Shown here: positions 1-8,421 of the stretch, piece by piece
Layout of the letters: each line of letters starts with the position of its first letter
Position numbering within the stretch: the first letter of the stretch is position 1
Assembly: GCA_021158405.1 (NCBI GenBank)
Contig: JAGGUP010000003.1
Span: forward strand, 1 to 34,937
Origin: Bacteroidales bacterium
Lineage (GTDB): Bacteria; Bacteroidota; Bacteroidia; Bacteroidales; UBA12170
DNA: 34,937 nt
Direction of reading: 5' to 3'
Notes under the pieces: generated by a model
The model's input: only the letters and a program-made list of their open reading frames with translations
Told to the model about the DNA's origin: nothing
Database searches by the model: none
Program-made: the position numbers and the translations under genes

Positions 1-2
1 AT

Positions 3-165
3 GAACTTGTTTAAAGTTAAAGAGTGATTTCGAGAGTAAACCACTGGTGTCCAGTGACGAATCTCATTTTTTATTGCATAGCCTTAGCTACGGAATCAAA
101 AATAGCTGAAGTCAATGGCACCAAGGGCTCGCTCGCAGTTTTGCTGTTTTACTTTAAACAAGTTC
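3..165. repeat. MITE-like non-coding element, copy A
   Basis: The two ends carry a perfect 15-base inverted repeat: GAACTTGTTTAAAGT at 3-17 and its reverse complement at 151-165. About ten further bases inward pair imperfectly. No credible reading frame lies inside. The interior has a core ATAGC..AGCTACGG near 80-96, flanked by A/T runs, and the same core and layout recur in the element at 28789-28948. Size, terminal inverted repeats and lack of coding suggest a small non-autonomous mobile element or a structured intergenic repeat. The window starts at base 1, so the element could extend further left. No target-site duplication is visible. Confidence 0.6.
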
Positions 166-598
166 TATTTCTCCTTTCAGAATTACACCTTTAACCCGTT
201 GTGCAATTAGGCAATGTTAATTTTTAAATTATTTGCTTTTCTATCAAATACGAACTTGTTGATGTATTGAATCATCGTAAGCGAGGTTATTGTATAACTA
301 TGTTGTTTTAACTTCATAAGCACACTAATTGGCTGAAACTATTCCTACAAAACAAACATCATATAAAACTCATTGCTGGTATTTTTTATTTCGATTTTCA
401 TATTTTAATCCGAAACTTTGAATTCTAAACCTTGCGCTTAACTGTTAAAACCGCTCATTTGATAAATAGATATTAACGCTTGGTAATTAACTGCTTCAAA
501 TTTGTATTAATCACACTATCTTTACTTACGAAGTTTTTTTGAAACATTCTTTTAGTCTAAATTTCAGAATTAATGTTGTATTTTTAAAAAATTCGGCC
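166..598. other. Intergenic region, nothing firm
   Basis: AT-rich sequence with no supported gene. The only hint is TATCTTTA at 517-524, one base off the Bacteroidota -7 consensus TAnnTTTG and about 75 bases before the start at 599. No -33 TTG sits at the expected distance, so it is only a weak promoter candidate for the small two-gene cassette downstream. Confidence 0.3.
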
Positions 599-793
599 AT
601 GAAAAAAATATTCGCATTATTAGGGTGGAAATATGTAAAAGATAATACCACCGGGCAATATCACCATTACAAATGTCCAAAACTCAAAGGAATTCATAAT
701 CGAGAATTTTTTAACAAAGTAGGGATGAAAGAAGATATCGCAAGACATCCTTATTCCATTAAAACAGGAAATTGTTTAGACGGAGTTATTTAA
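599..793 (+). CDS. Small hypothetical protein, 64 aa
   Basis: I do not recognise this family. The ATG at 599 is preferred over an in-frame TTG at 539, because the upstream extension looks like untranslated leader and the shorter product begins with a plain MKKIFALLGW. The protein is basic and soluble-looking, with no convincing signal peptide or membrane helix. Aromatic and His/Cys residues cluster in GQYHHYKCPKLKG (residues 19-31), and a second Cys sits near the C-terminus (TGNCLDG). Two Cys and several His could bind a metal, but the spacing matches no motif I know. Its stop lies two bases before the ATG of the next gene, so the two are very likely co-transcribed and perhaps translationally coupled. 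Confidence 0.6.
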   Translation: MKKIFALLGWKYVKDNTTGQYHHYKCPKLKGIHNREFFNKVGMKEDIARHPYSIKTGNCLDGVI

Positions 794-795
794 CT

Positions 796-1008
796 ATGGG
801 GAACTTTAAAATTAAGAATTTCAAAGTTGGGGATATCGTTTATCATTTATTTCACAAAGAGTTCCGTATGATAATTGTGAGACTTAATAATAGCAGAAAT
901 GAACTATTATGTGTTTGGCTAGATGAAGACGGAGAAATGCAATATCTTGAAATGAAACCCTATGATCTTGGCAAAGTGAGCGATCTAAACCAAAATATTT
1001 CAGCCTGA
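796..1008 (+). CDS. DUF2158/YodC-like small protein, 70 aa
   Basis: The N-terminal FKVGDIVY followed by short beta-strand-like segments, a central LLCVWLDEDGEMQ and a closing LEMKPYDLGKV resembles the small DUF2158/YodC family, whose members run FKVGDxV..MTV..VWCxWFDxxGExxxxxFxxxxL. Members are 60-80 aa single-domain proteins, probably an SH3-like barrel, with no established role. The usual Cys in VWC is shifted to CVW here, and the family GGP motif is absent, so this is a distant match. The start is the ATG at 796, two bases after the upstream stop; a TTG at 772 would overlap that gene. No clear terminator follows. Confidence 0.6.
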   Translation: MGNFKIKNFKVGDIVYHLFHKEFRMIIVRLNNSRNELLCVWLDEDGEMQYLEMKPYDLGKVSDLNQNISA

Positions 1009-1478
1009 CTTGTCTTTAATTTGGTATTATATACAGCCTATTCAAAAACTCCTGTTTTCGCTATATTATTAAAAGGCGCCCTATATCCCTTTATTTATAG
1101 GAGGTAATATTAAGAATTGGGGATCCCATTGTATTTTTAGGCATGTTTTTGCCAAGAAAAAAGTATAAAAGGGGTAGTGTTTCTGCGATAATCTGCGTTA
1201 TCTGCGGGAAAAAATACGCTCTGGTGAAAATGTTCCTGCAGATTTCACAGATAGACGCTGATAAAATATTGCAATCTAAAATATTCTTGAATCTGTAGTT
1301 TCATTTTGATTACTTACAATTTTTTCGCGAATAAAGAAAAATAGTTGTGGCATATCGAAAACAGGAAAGGACTACATATAACCTTTTCAAAAAATAAATC
1401 CAAACAGTTATAGAATCTGATAACAAAAAACATAGCCTATTTTTCGCAATAAGCCCTAAATCTAATTACATCCGAGCC
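1009..1478. other. Intergenic region with decayed repeats
   Basis: No gene is supported. The stretch holds a TCTGCG repeat cluster (1182-1260, listed separately). Around 1440-1463 the sequence TTTCGCAATAAGCCCTAAAT closely matches the right end of the element at 28789-28948, differing at a few positions, but no matching left end is visible; it looks like a solo remnant. A weak CCTATA/TATAGG inverted repeat (1080-1085, 1096-1101) follows the small-gene cassette but lacks a T-tail. Confidence 0.4.
1182..1260. repeat. TCTGCG-type degenerate intergenic repeat
   Basis: TCTGCG occurs three times at 1182, 1192 and 1201, a spacing of 9-10 bases. About 35 bases later (1236-1260) come CAGATTTCACAGAT and GACGCTGAT, a loose reverse complement of the left cluster, giving an imperfect inverted structure. 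From memory, such ATCTGCGTTATCTGCGGGAA intergenic sequences are common in Bacteroidota genomes; that is recollection, not a search result. Confidence 0.45.
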
Positions 1479-2702
1479 TTATTTTGCTGGAAACAAAATG
1501 TTATTCAAACTGTCTCTTAAGCTATAAAAACTTTGTAAATGAATGGAATCGACAGGACTTGCAGAAGGCGATTTCAGATTTAAAGGATTGATGGCATGGC
1601 CGTTTTTATAGACTCTAAAATCGAGATGTGGACCGCTGGCTAAACCCGTTTGTCCAACATATCCAATCAAATCGCCTTGCTTTAGCGTTTTTCCAATATG
1701 CATTCCTTTTGTATAACCTCTGAGATGCATATAAGATGTTGAATACGTTCCATTATGCTTGATAGTAAGATAGTTGCCACCACCATTCTTTTGATAGCCT
1801 TTTTTGATTACCACGCCATCTCCAATGGTATGAACAGGCGTGCCGGAAGCAGCAGCATAGTCAACACCGTGATGAGGACGGCGAATTTTTAAAATGGGAT
1901 GCATACGGCTATTCGAAAAGCGAGAGCTGATACGGTTAAATTTTAGGGGCGCTTTTAAAAATGTTTTCCTCAAGCTTTTCCCTTCCTCATCAAAATATTC
2001 ACCTACAGAATCTTGCTCAAAATAATAAGCATTATAATCTGTTCCCAGATGATTAAAACGAGCTGCAAAAACCTTCCCAATTCCAAAAGTATCGGCGTCT
2101 ACCACTAATTGCTCGTAATAAATCCGATAATTATCTCCTTTTTGAATGCCAAAAAAATCAATCGTCCAACTATAAATGTCTGATAATTCATTGGCTAATT
2201 CCGGATTTACTTTATTGTCAACCATCGCATTCCAAAGAGAAGAATTTACAACACCCGTAACCGTATCTAAAACCCGAATTATTTGCTTTTTGCCGGCGAT
2301 AGCTTTTATGGTATCACTCAGATCAAAAACCACATATTCAACACGGTTCTTTTCATAGGCAAAATAGCGCAAACGCTGCAAGGAATCAGGATCTTTAAAA
2401 AGATAATAGTTGTTTCCGGCTTTTATTTTGCGCACATCACAAACAGGTTTTGCAATATCAACCAATTGTGCAATACGCGCATAAGAAACATTTTGTTTTA
2501 GTAAAATATCGGACAGGTTTTTATTGCGTTTTACTTTTCCTTTTTCCACAACAAAAGAATCAATAGGGATATCAAAAAGCAAAACAGGCTCAGAAAGCGC
2601 AATTTCTTCTGTAGGATTTTTAGGCTGCTTTTGTGGAGTATTACAAGAATAGATTGTCCATAAGAATACGGAAAAGCAAATGAGAATGATTTTTTTAAAC
2701 AT
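1479..2702 (-). CDS. M23 family peptidoglycan metallopeptidase, lipoprotein
   Basis: The protein has 407 aa. The N-terminus is a lipoprotein signal with IYSC as lipobox (Cys20), so it should be anchored in the envelope. Residues about 50-110 look like the LysM/OapA-like region found ahead of M23 domains in MepM/Csd3 relatives. The C-terminal LytM/M23 domain spans about 265-375, with the HxxxD metal motif as H277 and D281 (HHGVD), YMH at 324-326 and GPHLD at 357-361. In LytM the last motif is HxH; here it is H359-L-D361, so the usual zinc-binding second His is Asp. The family cuts peptide crosslinks of peptidoglycan during growth. It is monocistronic, with a TAACTTTG box upstream at 2723-2730. 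The family is certain; the exact bond cut is not. Confidence 0.88.
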   Translation of the reverse strand: MFKKIILICFSVFLWTIYSCNTPQKQPKNPTEEIALSEPVLLFDIPIDSFVVEKGKVKRNKNLSDILLKQNVSYARIAQLVDIAKPVCDVRKIKAGNNYYLFKDPDSLQRLRYFAYEKNRVEYVVFDLSDTIKAIAGKKQIIRVLDTVTGVVNSSLWNAMVDNKVNPELANELSDIYSWTIDFFGIQKGDNYRIYYEQLVVDADTFGIGKVFAARFNHLGTDYNAYYFEQDSVGEYFDEEGKSLRKTFLKAPLKFNRISSRFSNSRMHPILKIRRPHHGVDYAAASGTPVHTIGDGVVIKKGYQKNGGGNYLTIKHNGTYSTSYMHLRGYTKGMHIGKTLKQGDLIGYVGQTGLASGPHLDFRVYKNGHAINPLNLKSPSASPVDSIHLQSFYSLRDSLNNILFPAK

Positions 2703-2722
2703 GAATGACTCTTTTAGAACTG

Positions 2723-2730
2723 CAAAGTTA
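2723..2730 (-). promoter_or_regulatory. -7 box candidate for the M23 gene
   Basis: On the minus strand this reads TAACTTTG, a full match to the Bacteroidota -7 consensus TAnnTTTG, about 20 bases before the ATG at 2702. No TTG sits at the usual -33 distance, so the call rests on the -7 element alone. The implied leader is very short, about 15 bases. Confidence 0.4.
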
Positions 2731-3165
2731 ACGGAAAATTGGATTTTTTCATCCGCAAGAATTTTTAATTTTGTACACGGATATGCTAATAATTAAATTG
2801 ATCAATCCATTGTTATACAATAATATAACAAAATGAGCAGTATTTAATCAGACGTATTCAAGTAAATCTGTAACGTTTAGCGACATTATTGCTTGTAATT
2901 CAATTCAATATCCCGATCCCGATAGCTATCGTGGTTATTTATATAACTGTAAAGGCATTAAATACTGAAAATAAGCATTTGTATTTCCCGTATATGTGAA
3001 GAAGTGTTAAAAAAAAATATAAAAAATGTGTCTAATATTAAAAAAAGTGTTTAAATTGCAAGCTTGTTTAACCAAAACATTGGGTTTTGGTTGGCAAAAG
3101 AGGTTTTGTAAAACATAATAAAAAAACCAAATTTAAATTATCTTATTAATTAATTTTTAGAAGTT
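2731..3165. other. Intergenic and leader region before the first susC
   Basis: This divergent spacer has no gene. It contains a TTGTTATA/TATAACAA hairpin (2810-2817, 2824-2831), the perfect 12-base palindrome CGATAGCTATCG (2920-2931, a type I recall as widespread in Bacteroidota intergenic DNA), and a 9-base-pair hairpin close to the susC start (3070-3092). No convincing -33/-7 promoter for susC was found. Confidence 0.4.
3070..3092 (+). promoter_or_regulatory. Leader hairpin upstream of the first susC
   Basis: AACCAAAAC (3070-3078) and GTTTTGGTT (3084-3092) form a perfect 9-base-pair stem with a 5-base loop, 73 bases before the susC ATG. No T-run follows directly, so it is not a plain terminator. 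It could be a 5' UTR structure or an operator half-site pair; the sequence does not decide between them. Confidence 0.35.
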
Positions 3166-6100
3166 ATGAGAAAAATTATTGTAATGCTCGCTTTGGTAGC
3201 CTTTGTAGGTCTTCAAGGTGTATTTGCACAAACTTCTGTTACAGGTACTGTTAGCAGTTCTGAAGACGGAGGTACTCTTCCCGGAGTATCTGTAGTTGTA
3301 GAAGGCACTAGCCTTGGTACTACTACTGATATGGATGGAAGATTCAGTTTATCAGTTCCTACTGATGCTACTGCTCTTCTTTTTTCATTTGTAGGAATGG
3401 AAGCTCAAAGAGTTGCATTTACTGGACAAACTGTAATTAATGTTGTTTTAAAATCTTCCGCTTTACAATTGGATGAGTTTGTTGTGACAGCTCTTGGTGT
3501 TTCAAGGGAAAAGAAATCCCTAGGTTATGCTGCACAAGAAATTGGCGGTGATGCAATCAATGAAGCAAAAAACAACAACTTAATTAATTCACTATCTGGA
3601 CGTGTATCAGGTGTTGAAGTTAAATCAAGTGGTAACATGGGTGGATCTACTAACATTATAATTAGAGGATCTAAATCTCTTACCGGTAACAATCAGGCTT
3701 TATTCGTAGTTGACGGAGTGCCTATTACCAATTCAACTTTCAATACCGGCTATCAAAAGAGAGGTGGAGCAGGTTTCGATTTTGGTAGTGGTGTTTCCGA
3801 CATTAATCCAAATGACATTAAATCCATTAGTATATTAAAAGGTGCTGCCGCAACTGCATTATACGGTTCTCGCGCTGCAAATGGTGTTATTCTTATTACT
3901 ACCAAAACAGGAAGTGATAACAAAGGATTAGGTGCTAAAGGTATTGGAGTTTCATTTAGCTCTAATGTTACAGCTGGTGTTGTTGACAAAAGCACATTCC
4001 CTACTTATCAAACCGGATATGGTGGAGGTTACGGCCCTTATTATAGTGGTGGAGATCATCCAGGTTTATCAGAAGGTCCTTTACCTTGGACTAATGGAGC
4101 TGATGTTTTATATTTTCCATCAACAGAAGATGCTTCTTATGGTGAAGCATTTGATCCTAATTTGTTGGTTTATCAGTGGGATGCATTCGTTCCAGAATCT
4201 CCAAATTACCAAACAGCTACACCTTGGGTTAATGCTGCCAATGGTCCTATCACATTTTTTGAAACAGCGGTTACAACTTCAAATACACTTGCTGTAGACG
4301 GTTCTTCTGAAAATACTGAATTCCGTTTGTCTTATACTAATTTTGTACAAACAGGTATCTTACCAAACAGTAAATTAGATAAAAATAGTTTTGCATTGTC
4401 AGGAAGCCATAAGGTTTTAGATAATGTAACTGTTAGTTCTTCTGCAAATTTCGTTCACCAAAGTACTGTTGGTCGTAATAACACAGGTTATTCCGACAAT
4501 GTTATGTCTAGTTTCCGTCAGTGGTGGCAGGTGAATACTGATGTTCAAGATCAAAAAGACATCTATGATCTTACCGGGAAAAACTATACATGGAACCCTG
4601 CCGGACCTGAATATGGTAATAATAATCCAATTTATTGGAATAACATTTATTGGGAGCGTTATAATAATGTTCCTGAAGATACACGTGATCACCTTTTTGG
4701 AAATATTCAAGCTAAGTGGGATATTAATGATTATTTAAGCCTTACTGCAAGAGCTTCCTTAGATTATTATTCTCAATTTATAGAAGAATTTAAAGGTTAC
4801 GGTAGCGTTTCTGGTGCTTTTGGTATTGGTTTAGGTGATGTTACTTCCGGTTATGCCAGAACTAATATTAACTTTATGGAAACCAACTATGATGTAATGC
4901 TTAATTTCAAAAAAGAGCTAACTGATAAACTAAGCCTTTCTGCTTTAGTGGGTGGTAATATCAGAAGAAACAGCAGAAACTTTCTTTATGCTTCTACAAA
5001 CGGAGGTTTAATTGTTCCTGATCTTTATTCTATTGCCAACTCTGCAAGTCCTCCTTTGGCTGCTTTGGAATCAGCTCAAAAAATTGGTGTTAATGGTATT
5101 TTCGGAAGTGTTTCTCTAGGTTATAATAGCTTATTTTATTTAGATGCTACATTAAGAAGAGACCAATCTTCTACATTACCTGAGGATGATAATAGTTATT
5201 TATACCCTTCTATTTCAGGTAGTTTTATCTTCTCTAACCTTGTTGATTCCGATTGGATGCAGTTTGGTAAAGTAAGATTAAATTATGCTGAAGTTGGTAA
5301 TGATGCTCCTTTTGCAAGTTTATACGACACCTATAGTCAACCAAGCCCTTTCGGCAATGCTTCATTATTCTCAGTACCGAGTACTAAAAACAATGATGCA
5401 TTGAAATCGGAAAAGACTAAGAGTATGGAAGCTGGTTTAGAAATGACATTCTTGAACAAACGTTTAGGTTTCGATCTTGCTGCTTATAAAACCAATACTA
5501 TTAATCAAATTATGCCTGTTGCAGTTTCTTCTGCTACTGGTTATACAACTAAATATGTTAATGCAGGTGAAGTACAAAACCAAGGTATTGAATTAAATAT
5601 TTTTGGTACTCCTGTTCTAACGAATGACTTCACTTGGAATGTTAACGTTAACTGGGCTGCTAATCGTAATGAAGTTGTTTCTTTGTTCGAAGATGTTAAA
5701 AACCTTCAATTGGGTAGTTTTCAGGGTGGCCTTACTTTAAATGCCAGAGTTGGTGAACCTTACGGAACAATTCAAGGAAAAGATTTTATCTATTTAGATG
5801 GCCAAAAAGTAGTTGGTGATAATGGTTTTTATTTAAGAACAACTACTGTTGATAATGTATTAGGTAATGTTAATCCTGATTGGCATGCCGGTGTTACCAA
5901 TAGTTTCTCTTACAAAAGCTGGACCGCTAGTTTCTTAATTGATATTCAAAAAGGTGGTAGCGTATTTTCTTTAGACCAGTATTATGGTCAAGGTACAGGA
6001 TTGTATGCAAATACTGCCGGTTTAAACGATTTGGGAAACCCTGTTAGAGATGCTGTTGCCGATGGTGGTGGTGTTATATTAGAAGGTGTTACAGAAGATG

Positions 6101-6432
6101 GTCAAGTGAATACAACTCGTGTTTATGCTGACCGTTATAGTGGACCTTATGGTTGGAAAAAGAATCCAAATGCTGAGTTTGTTTATGATGCTTCTTATGT
6201 AAAATTAAGAGAAGCTCAGATTTCATATAATATTCCAAATAGGGTATTACAAAATACTGGAATTAGTTCCCTTTCTGTAGGTTTGGTTGGTACCAATCTT
6301 TGGATTCTTTTTAAGAATCTTCCTGATGCTGATCCTGAAGCAGGCTTGGGTGCCGGTAATGCTCAAGGATGGCAAAGTGGAGTTATGCCAACAACGCGTA
6401 ACATTGGTTTCAATCTTAAAGTTCAATTTTAA
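3166..6432 (+). CDS. SusC/RagA-family TonB-dependent receptor
   Basis: An outer-membrane active transporter of 1088 aa, the usual SusC length. Signal peptide at 1-21 ending FAQ; CarboxypepD_reg-like beta-sandwich at about 24-95 (GVSVVVEGTSLGTTTDMDGRF); plug at about 115-240 containing NGVILITTK; then a 22-strand barrel ending in the aromatic terminus KVQF. The SusC signature LYGSRAANGVILITTK lies near residue 232. The family imports oligosaccharides or peptides through a lipoprotein lid, here the SusD partner starting 12 bases downstream. No glycan-degrading enzyme is nearby, so the substrate is unknown. Frequent T-ending codons (GGT, GCT) hint at high expression. The start is supported by the signal peptide and by a matching ATTTTT..A..TTATGAGAAAA context at the second susC. 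Confidence 0.95.
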   Translation: MRKIIVMLALVAFVGLQGVFAQTSVTGTVSSSEDGGTLPGVSVVVEGTSLGTTTDMDGRFSLSVPTDATALLFSFVGMEAQRVAFTGQTVINVVLKSSALQLDEFVVTALGVSREKKSLGYAAQEIGGDAINEAKNNNLINSLSGRVSGVEVKSSGNMGGSTNIIIRGSKSLTGNNQALFVVDGVPITNSTFNTGYQKRGGAGFDFGSGVSDINPNDIKSISILKGAAATALYGSRAANGVILITTKTGSDNKGLGAKGIGVSFSSNVTAGVVDKSTFPTYQTGYGGGYGPYYSGGDHPGLSEGPLPWTNGADVLYFPSTEDASYGEAFDPNLLVYQWDAFVPESPNYQTATPWVNAANGPITFFETAVTTSNTLAVDGSSENTEFRLSYTNFVQTGILPNSKLDKNSFALSGSHKVLDNVTVSSSANFVHQSTVGRNNTGYSDNVMSSFRQWWQVNTDVQDQKDIYDLTGKNYTWNPAGPEYGNNNPIYWNNIYWERYNNVPEDTRDHLFGNIQAKWDINDYLSLTARASLDYYSQFIEEFKGYGSVSGAFGIGLGDVTSGYARTNINFMETNYDVMLNFKKELTDKLSLSALVGGNIRRNSRNFLYASTNGGLIVPDLYSIANSASPPLAALESAQKIGVNGIFGSVSLGYNSLFYLDATLRRDQSSTLPEDDNSYLYPSISGSFIFSNLVDSDWMQFGKVRLNYAEVGNDAPFASLYDTYSQPSPFGNASLFSVPSTKNNDALKSEKTKSMEAGLEMTFLNKRLGFDLAAYKTNTINQIMPVAVSSATGYTTKYVNAGEVQNQGIELNIFGTPVLTNDFTWNVNVNWAANRNEVVSLFEDVKNLQLGSFQGGLTLNARVGEPYGTIQGKDFIYLDGQKVVGDNGFYLRTTTVDNVLGNVNPDWHAGVTNSFSYKSWTASFLIDIQKGGSVFSLDQYYGQGTGLYANTAGLNDLGNPVRDAVADGGGVILEGVTEDGQVNTTRVYADRYSGPYGWKKNPNAEFVYDASYVKLREAQISYNIPNRVLQNTGISSLSVGLVGTNLWILFKNLPDADPEAGLGAGNAQGWQSGVMPTTRNIGFNLKVQF

Positions 6433-6444
6433 AAATTATTCAAG

Positions 6445-7884
6445 ATGAAAAAAATAATATATATTTTAATTGCCCTAATAGCAGTCTCTTGCTCCAAGGA
6501 TCCCTTGACTGATTTGAACAAGGATGTTAAGAGCCCGACTGAAATCCCAGGAAACACTCTGTTTTCGAATGCGGAAAAAAATCTATCTGATCAGATTGTT
6601 AGTTTAAATGTAAACCATAATGATTTTGACCTTTGGTCACAATATTTAACGGAAACTACCTATACTGACGAAAGTAATTACGAAATCTTTTCAAGAAACG
6701 TTCCTGATAATGCATGGAGAACTTTTTATCGCGATGTATTGCAAGATTTAGATCGTGCTAATGAGTTGCTTAGTGCTGAAACATTTGCTGCTCCTGAAGC
6801 TATCGCTGCTAAAGCAAACAGACTAGCTATTATTGATATTGTTGCTGTTTATACTTGGAATCGTATGGTTACACTTTGGGGAGATATCCCTTATACTGAA
6901 GCTTTGGATATTACTAATGTACTTCCTGTTTATGATGATGGTTTAACAGTTCATAAAGATTTGCTTACTCGCATTAGTGCTGATATCAGTGCTCTTGATG
7001 TTGCAAATGGAAGCTTTGGTGATGCCGATCTTATTTACGGTGGTAATGTTGCTTTATGGAAAGCTTTTGCTAATGGATTAAAAGTAAAGATGGCTGTTCA
7101 GCTTGCAGATATTTCTTCTGAAAGTGCTTTAGTTTCCTCAAGTATTGAAGCTGCTAAAAGCGGAACATTTGCCTCATCTGATGATGATGCTATTTTCCAT
7201 TATTTAGGTGGAACACCTAATACAAATCCTTTGTATGTTGATTTAACACTTAGCGGTCGTCTGGACTTTGTTGCAGCTAACACCTTAATCGATAAGATGA
7301 GTAGCTTAAACGATCCTCGTTTGCCATTATATTTTGAGCAAAATTTAGGTGATGATACCTATTTAGGTGGTGATTACGGAGAGAGCTCAGCTTTTGGTCT
7401 CTACTCTCATATTAATGTTGCCATTTCTCAGGATCCAACTTTTGGAAACGCTTTGATGTCTTATTCTGAGGTTCAGTTTTATTTAGCTGAAGCCGCTGCT
7501 CGTGGTATCACTGGTGATGATGCAGCTGATTTATATGATAATGCAGTAAAAGCTTCTATTGAATCTTGGGGTGGAACATCTGCTGATGCTGCTGCTTATT
7601 TAGCTCAAGCGGATGTTGCTTACGATGCTGCTGCTTGGAAAGAGAAGATTGGAACTCAAGCATGGATTTCTTTCTATCTTCGTGGTTATGAAGGTTGGTC
7701 TACATGGAGGAGGTTAGACGCTCCAGCTATGAATATGCCTCCTACTCCAGCTGACGGAGGATTCCCATATAGATATACTTATCCTAGTGGTGAACAAACA
7801 TTAAATGGAACTAATTACACAGCTGCAGCTTCTGCTATTGGAGGTGATAAGCTAGGTACCAAATTATATTGGGATAAGTTCTAA
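6445..7884 (+). CDS. SusD-like outer membrane lipoprotein (SusD-like_2)
   Basis: A 479-aa surface lipoprotein that pairs with the SusC starting at 3166, 12 bases downstream of its stop. The lipobox is AVSC with Cys16. The helical body has TPR-like segments (YTWNRMVTLWGDIPYTEAL near 131-149; YSEVQFYLAEAAARG near 340) and the Trp-rich C-terminal part SWGG..W..KIGTQAWISFYLRGYEGWSTWRR typical of the SusD/RagB branch PF12771. SusD proteins act as the hinged lid that captures ligand over the SusC barrel. A strong terminator follows at 7911-7940, so the operon is just these two genes. Family is secure; ligand unknown. Confidence 0.93.
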   Translation: MKKIIYILIALIAVSCSKDPLTDLNKDVKSPTEIPGNTLFSNAEKNLSDQIVSLNVNHNDFDLWSQYLTETTYTDESNYEIFSRNVPDNAWRTFYRDVLQDLDRANELLSAETFAAPEAIAAKANRLAIIDIVAVYTWNRMVTLWGDIPYTEALDITNVLPVYDDGLTVHKDLLTRISADISALDVANGSFGDADLIYGGNVALWKAFANGLKVKMAVQLADISSESALVSSSIEAAKSGTFASSDDDAIFHYLGGTPNTNPLYVDLTLSGRLDFVAANTLIDKMSSLNDPRLPLYFEQNLGDDTYLGGDYGESSAFGLYSHINVAISQDPTFGNALMSYSEVQFYLAEAAARGITGDDAADLYDNAVKASIESWGGTSADAAAYLAQADVAYDAAAWKEKIGTQAWISFYLRGYEGWSTWRRLDAPAMNMPPTPADGGFPYRYTYPSGEQTLNGTNYTAAASAIGGDKLGTKLYWDKF

Positions 7885-7910
7885 TAAAACGAAGACCTGA
7901 TTAAGGAAAA

Positions 7911-7940
7911 GGGCTGTTCTTTATTGAGCAGCCCTTTTTT
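7911..7940 (+). terminator. Intrinsic terminator of the first susCD operon
   Basis: GGGCTGTTC (7911-7919) pairs with GAGCAGCCC (7926-7934) with one G-U pair and a 6-base loop. A run of T follows the stem. It begins 26 bases after the susD stop. Confidence 0.85.
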
Positions 7941-8417
7941 GCACCTGAGACATTGCAAAACAAGTTTTTAGTTATTCTGATCCGTCAGCAATAGACAGAG
8001 CTTACGCCGAAGTCCGACGGAGAAGAACGGTTTTAGCCCTAACCAAAGGTAATCTGTTTAATATTAAAACGATAGAGGCTTAAACAGATCTTTCCTCCTT
8101 CGTCGTCAGGATGATCTAATGCTACCAATGGCAACTTAATATAACCAGCTGTTTGTTAGGCCAATAATTAATATCGAACAAGGAATACTAAGTTTTATTA
8201 GGGTCTCTTTTTGTAATAAACAAATAAGATTTGTTTAGATTTTTTTTGAGACCTGTGAGATAATAAAAATTGAGAGCTTTGCAAGACGATAGATTTTGAT
8301 TCAAATTGAGACAAAATCAGATGAAAAACCACAGTTTACTTCCGTAAATGAGGATTTTGAAGAAGATTCTAATGAAGAGTTGGGTCAAAAGATGAGTTTT
8401 GCAAAGCTCTTAAATTG
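7941..8417. other. Intergenic region with nested inverted repeats
   Basis: No intact gene. At 8202-8253 two inverted repeats are nested: GGTCTC/GAGACC outside (8202-8207, 8248-8253) and AAACAAAT/ATTTGTTT inside (8218-8225, 8229-8236) with a 3-base loop and a T8 run just after it. At 8274-8284 and 8399-8409 an 11-base inverted repeat GAGCTTTGCAA brackets about 115 bases that read as a short peptide (separate entry). Confidence 0.4.
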
Positions 8418-8421
8418 TTAA
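8293..8421 (+). pseudogene. Possible 3' remnant of a lost gene, 42 codons
   Basis: After a stop at 8290, an open frame of 42 codons runs to TAA at 8419-8421. It has no ATG near its beginning (a TTG is the second codon). The predicted peptide is acidic and protein-like in composition (KSDEKPQFTSVNEDFEED, ending MSFAKLLNC), unlike the usual noise from AT-rich DNA. It could be the surviving C-terminus of a decayed gene, or chance. It overlaps the stop codon of the minus-strand gene ending at 8418 and lies inside an 11-base inverted repeat. I do not recognise the peptide. Confidence 0.2.

Noticed and set aside
3091-3110. Sigma-54 promoter before the first susC (TTGGCAAAAGAGGTTTTG)
   Set aside because: The -24 GG is present, but the -12 GC is missing at the required ten-base spacing.
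3932-4297. 121-codon alternate frame within the first susC
   Set aside because: The susC frame is continuous with clear domain motifs; the alternate frame is repetitive Leu/Ile/Met without recognisable features.
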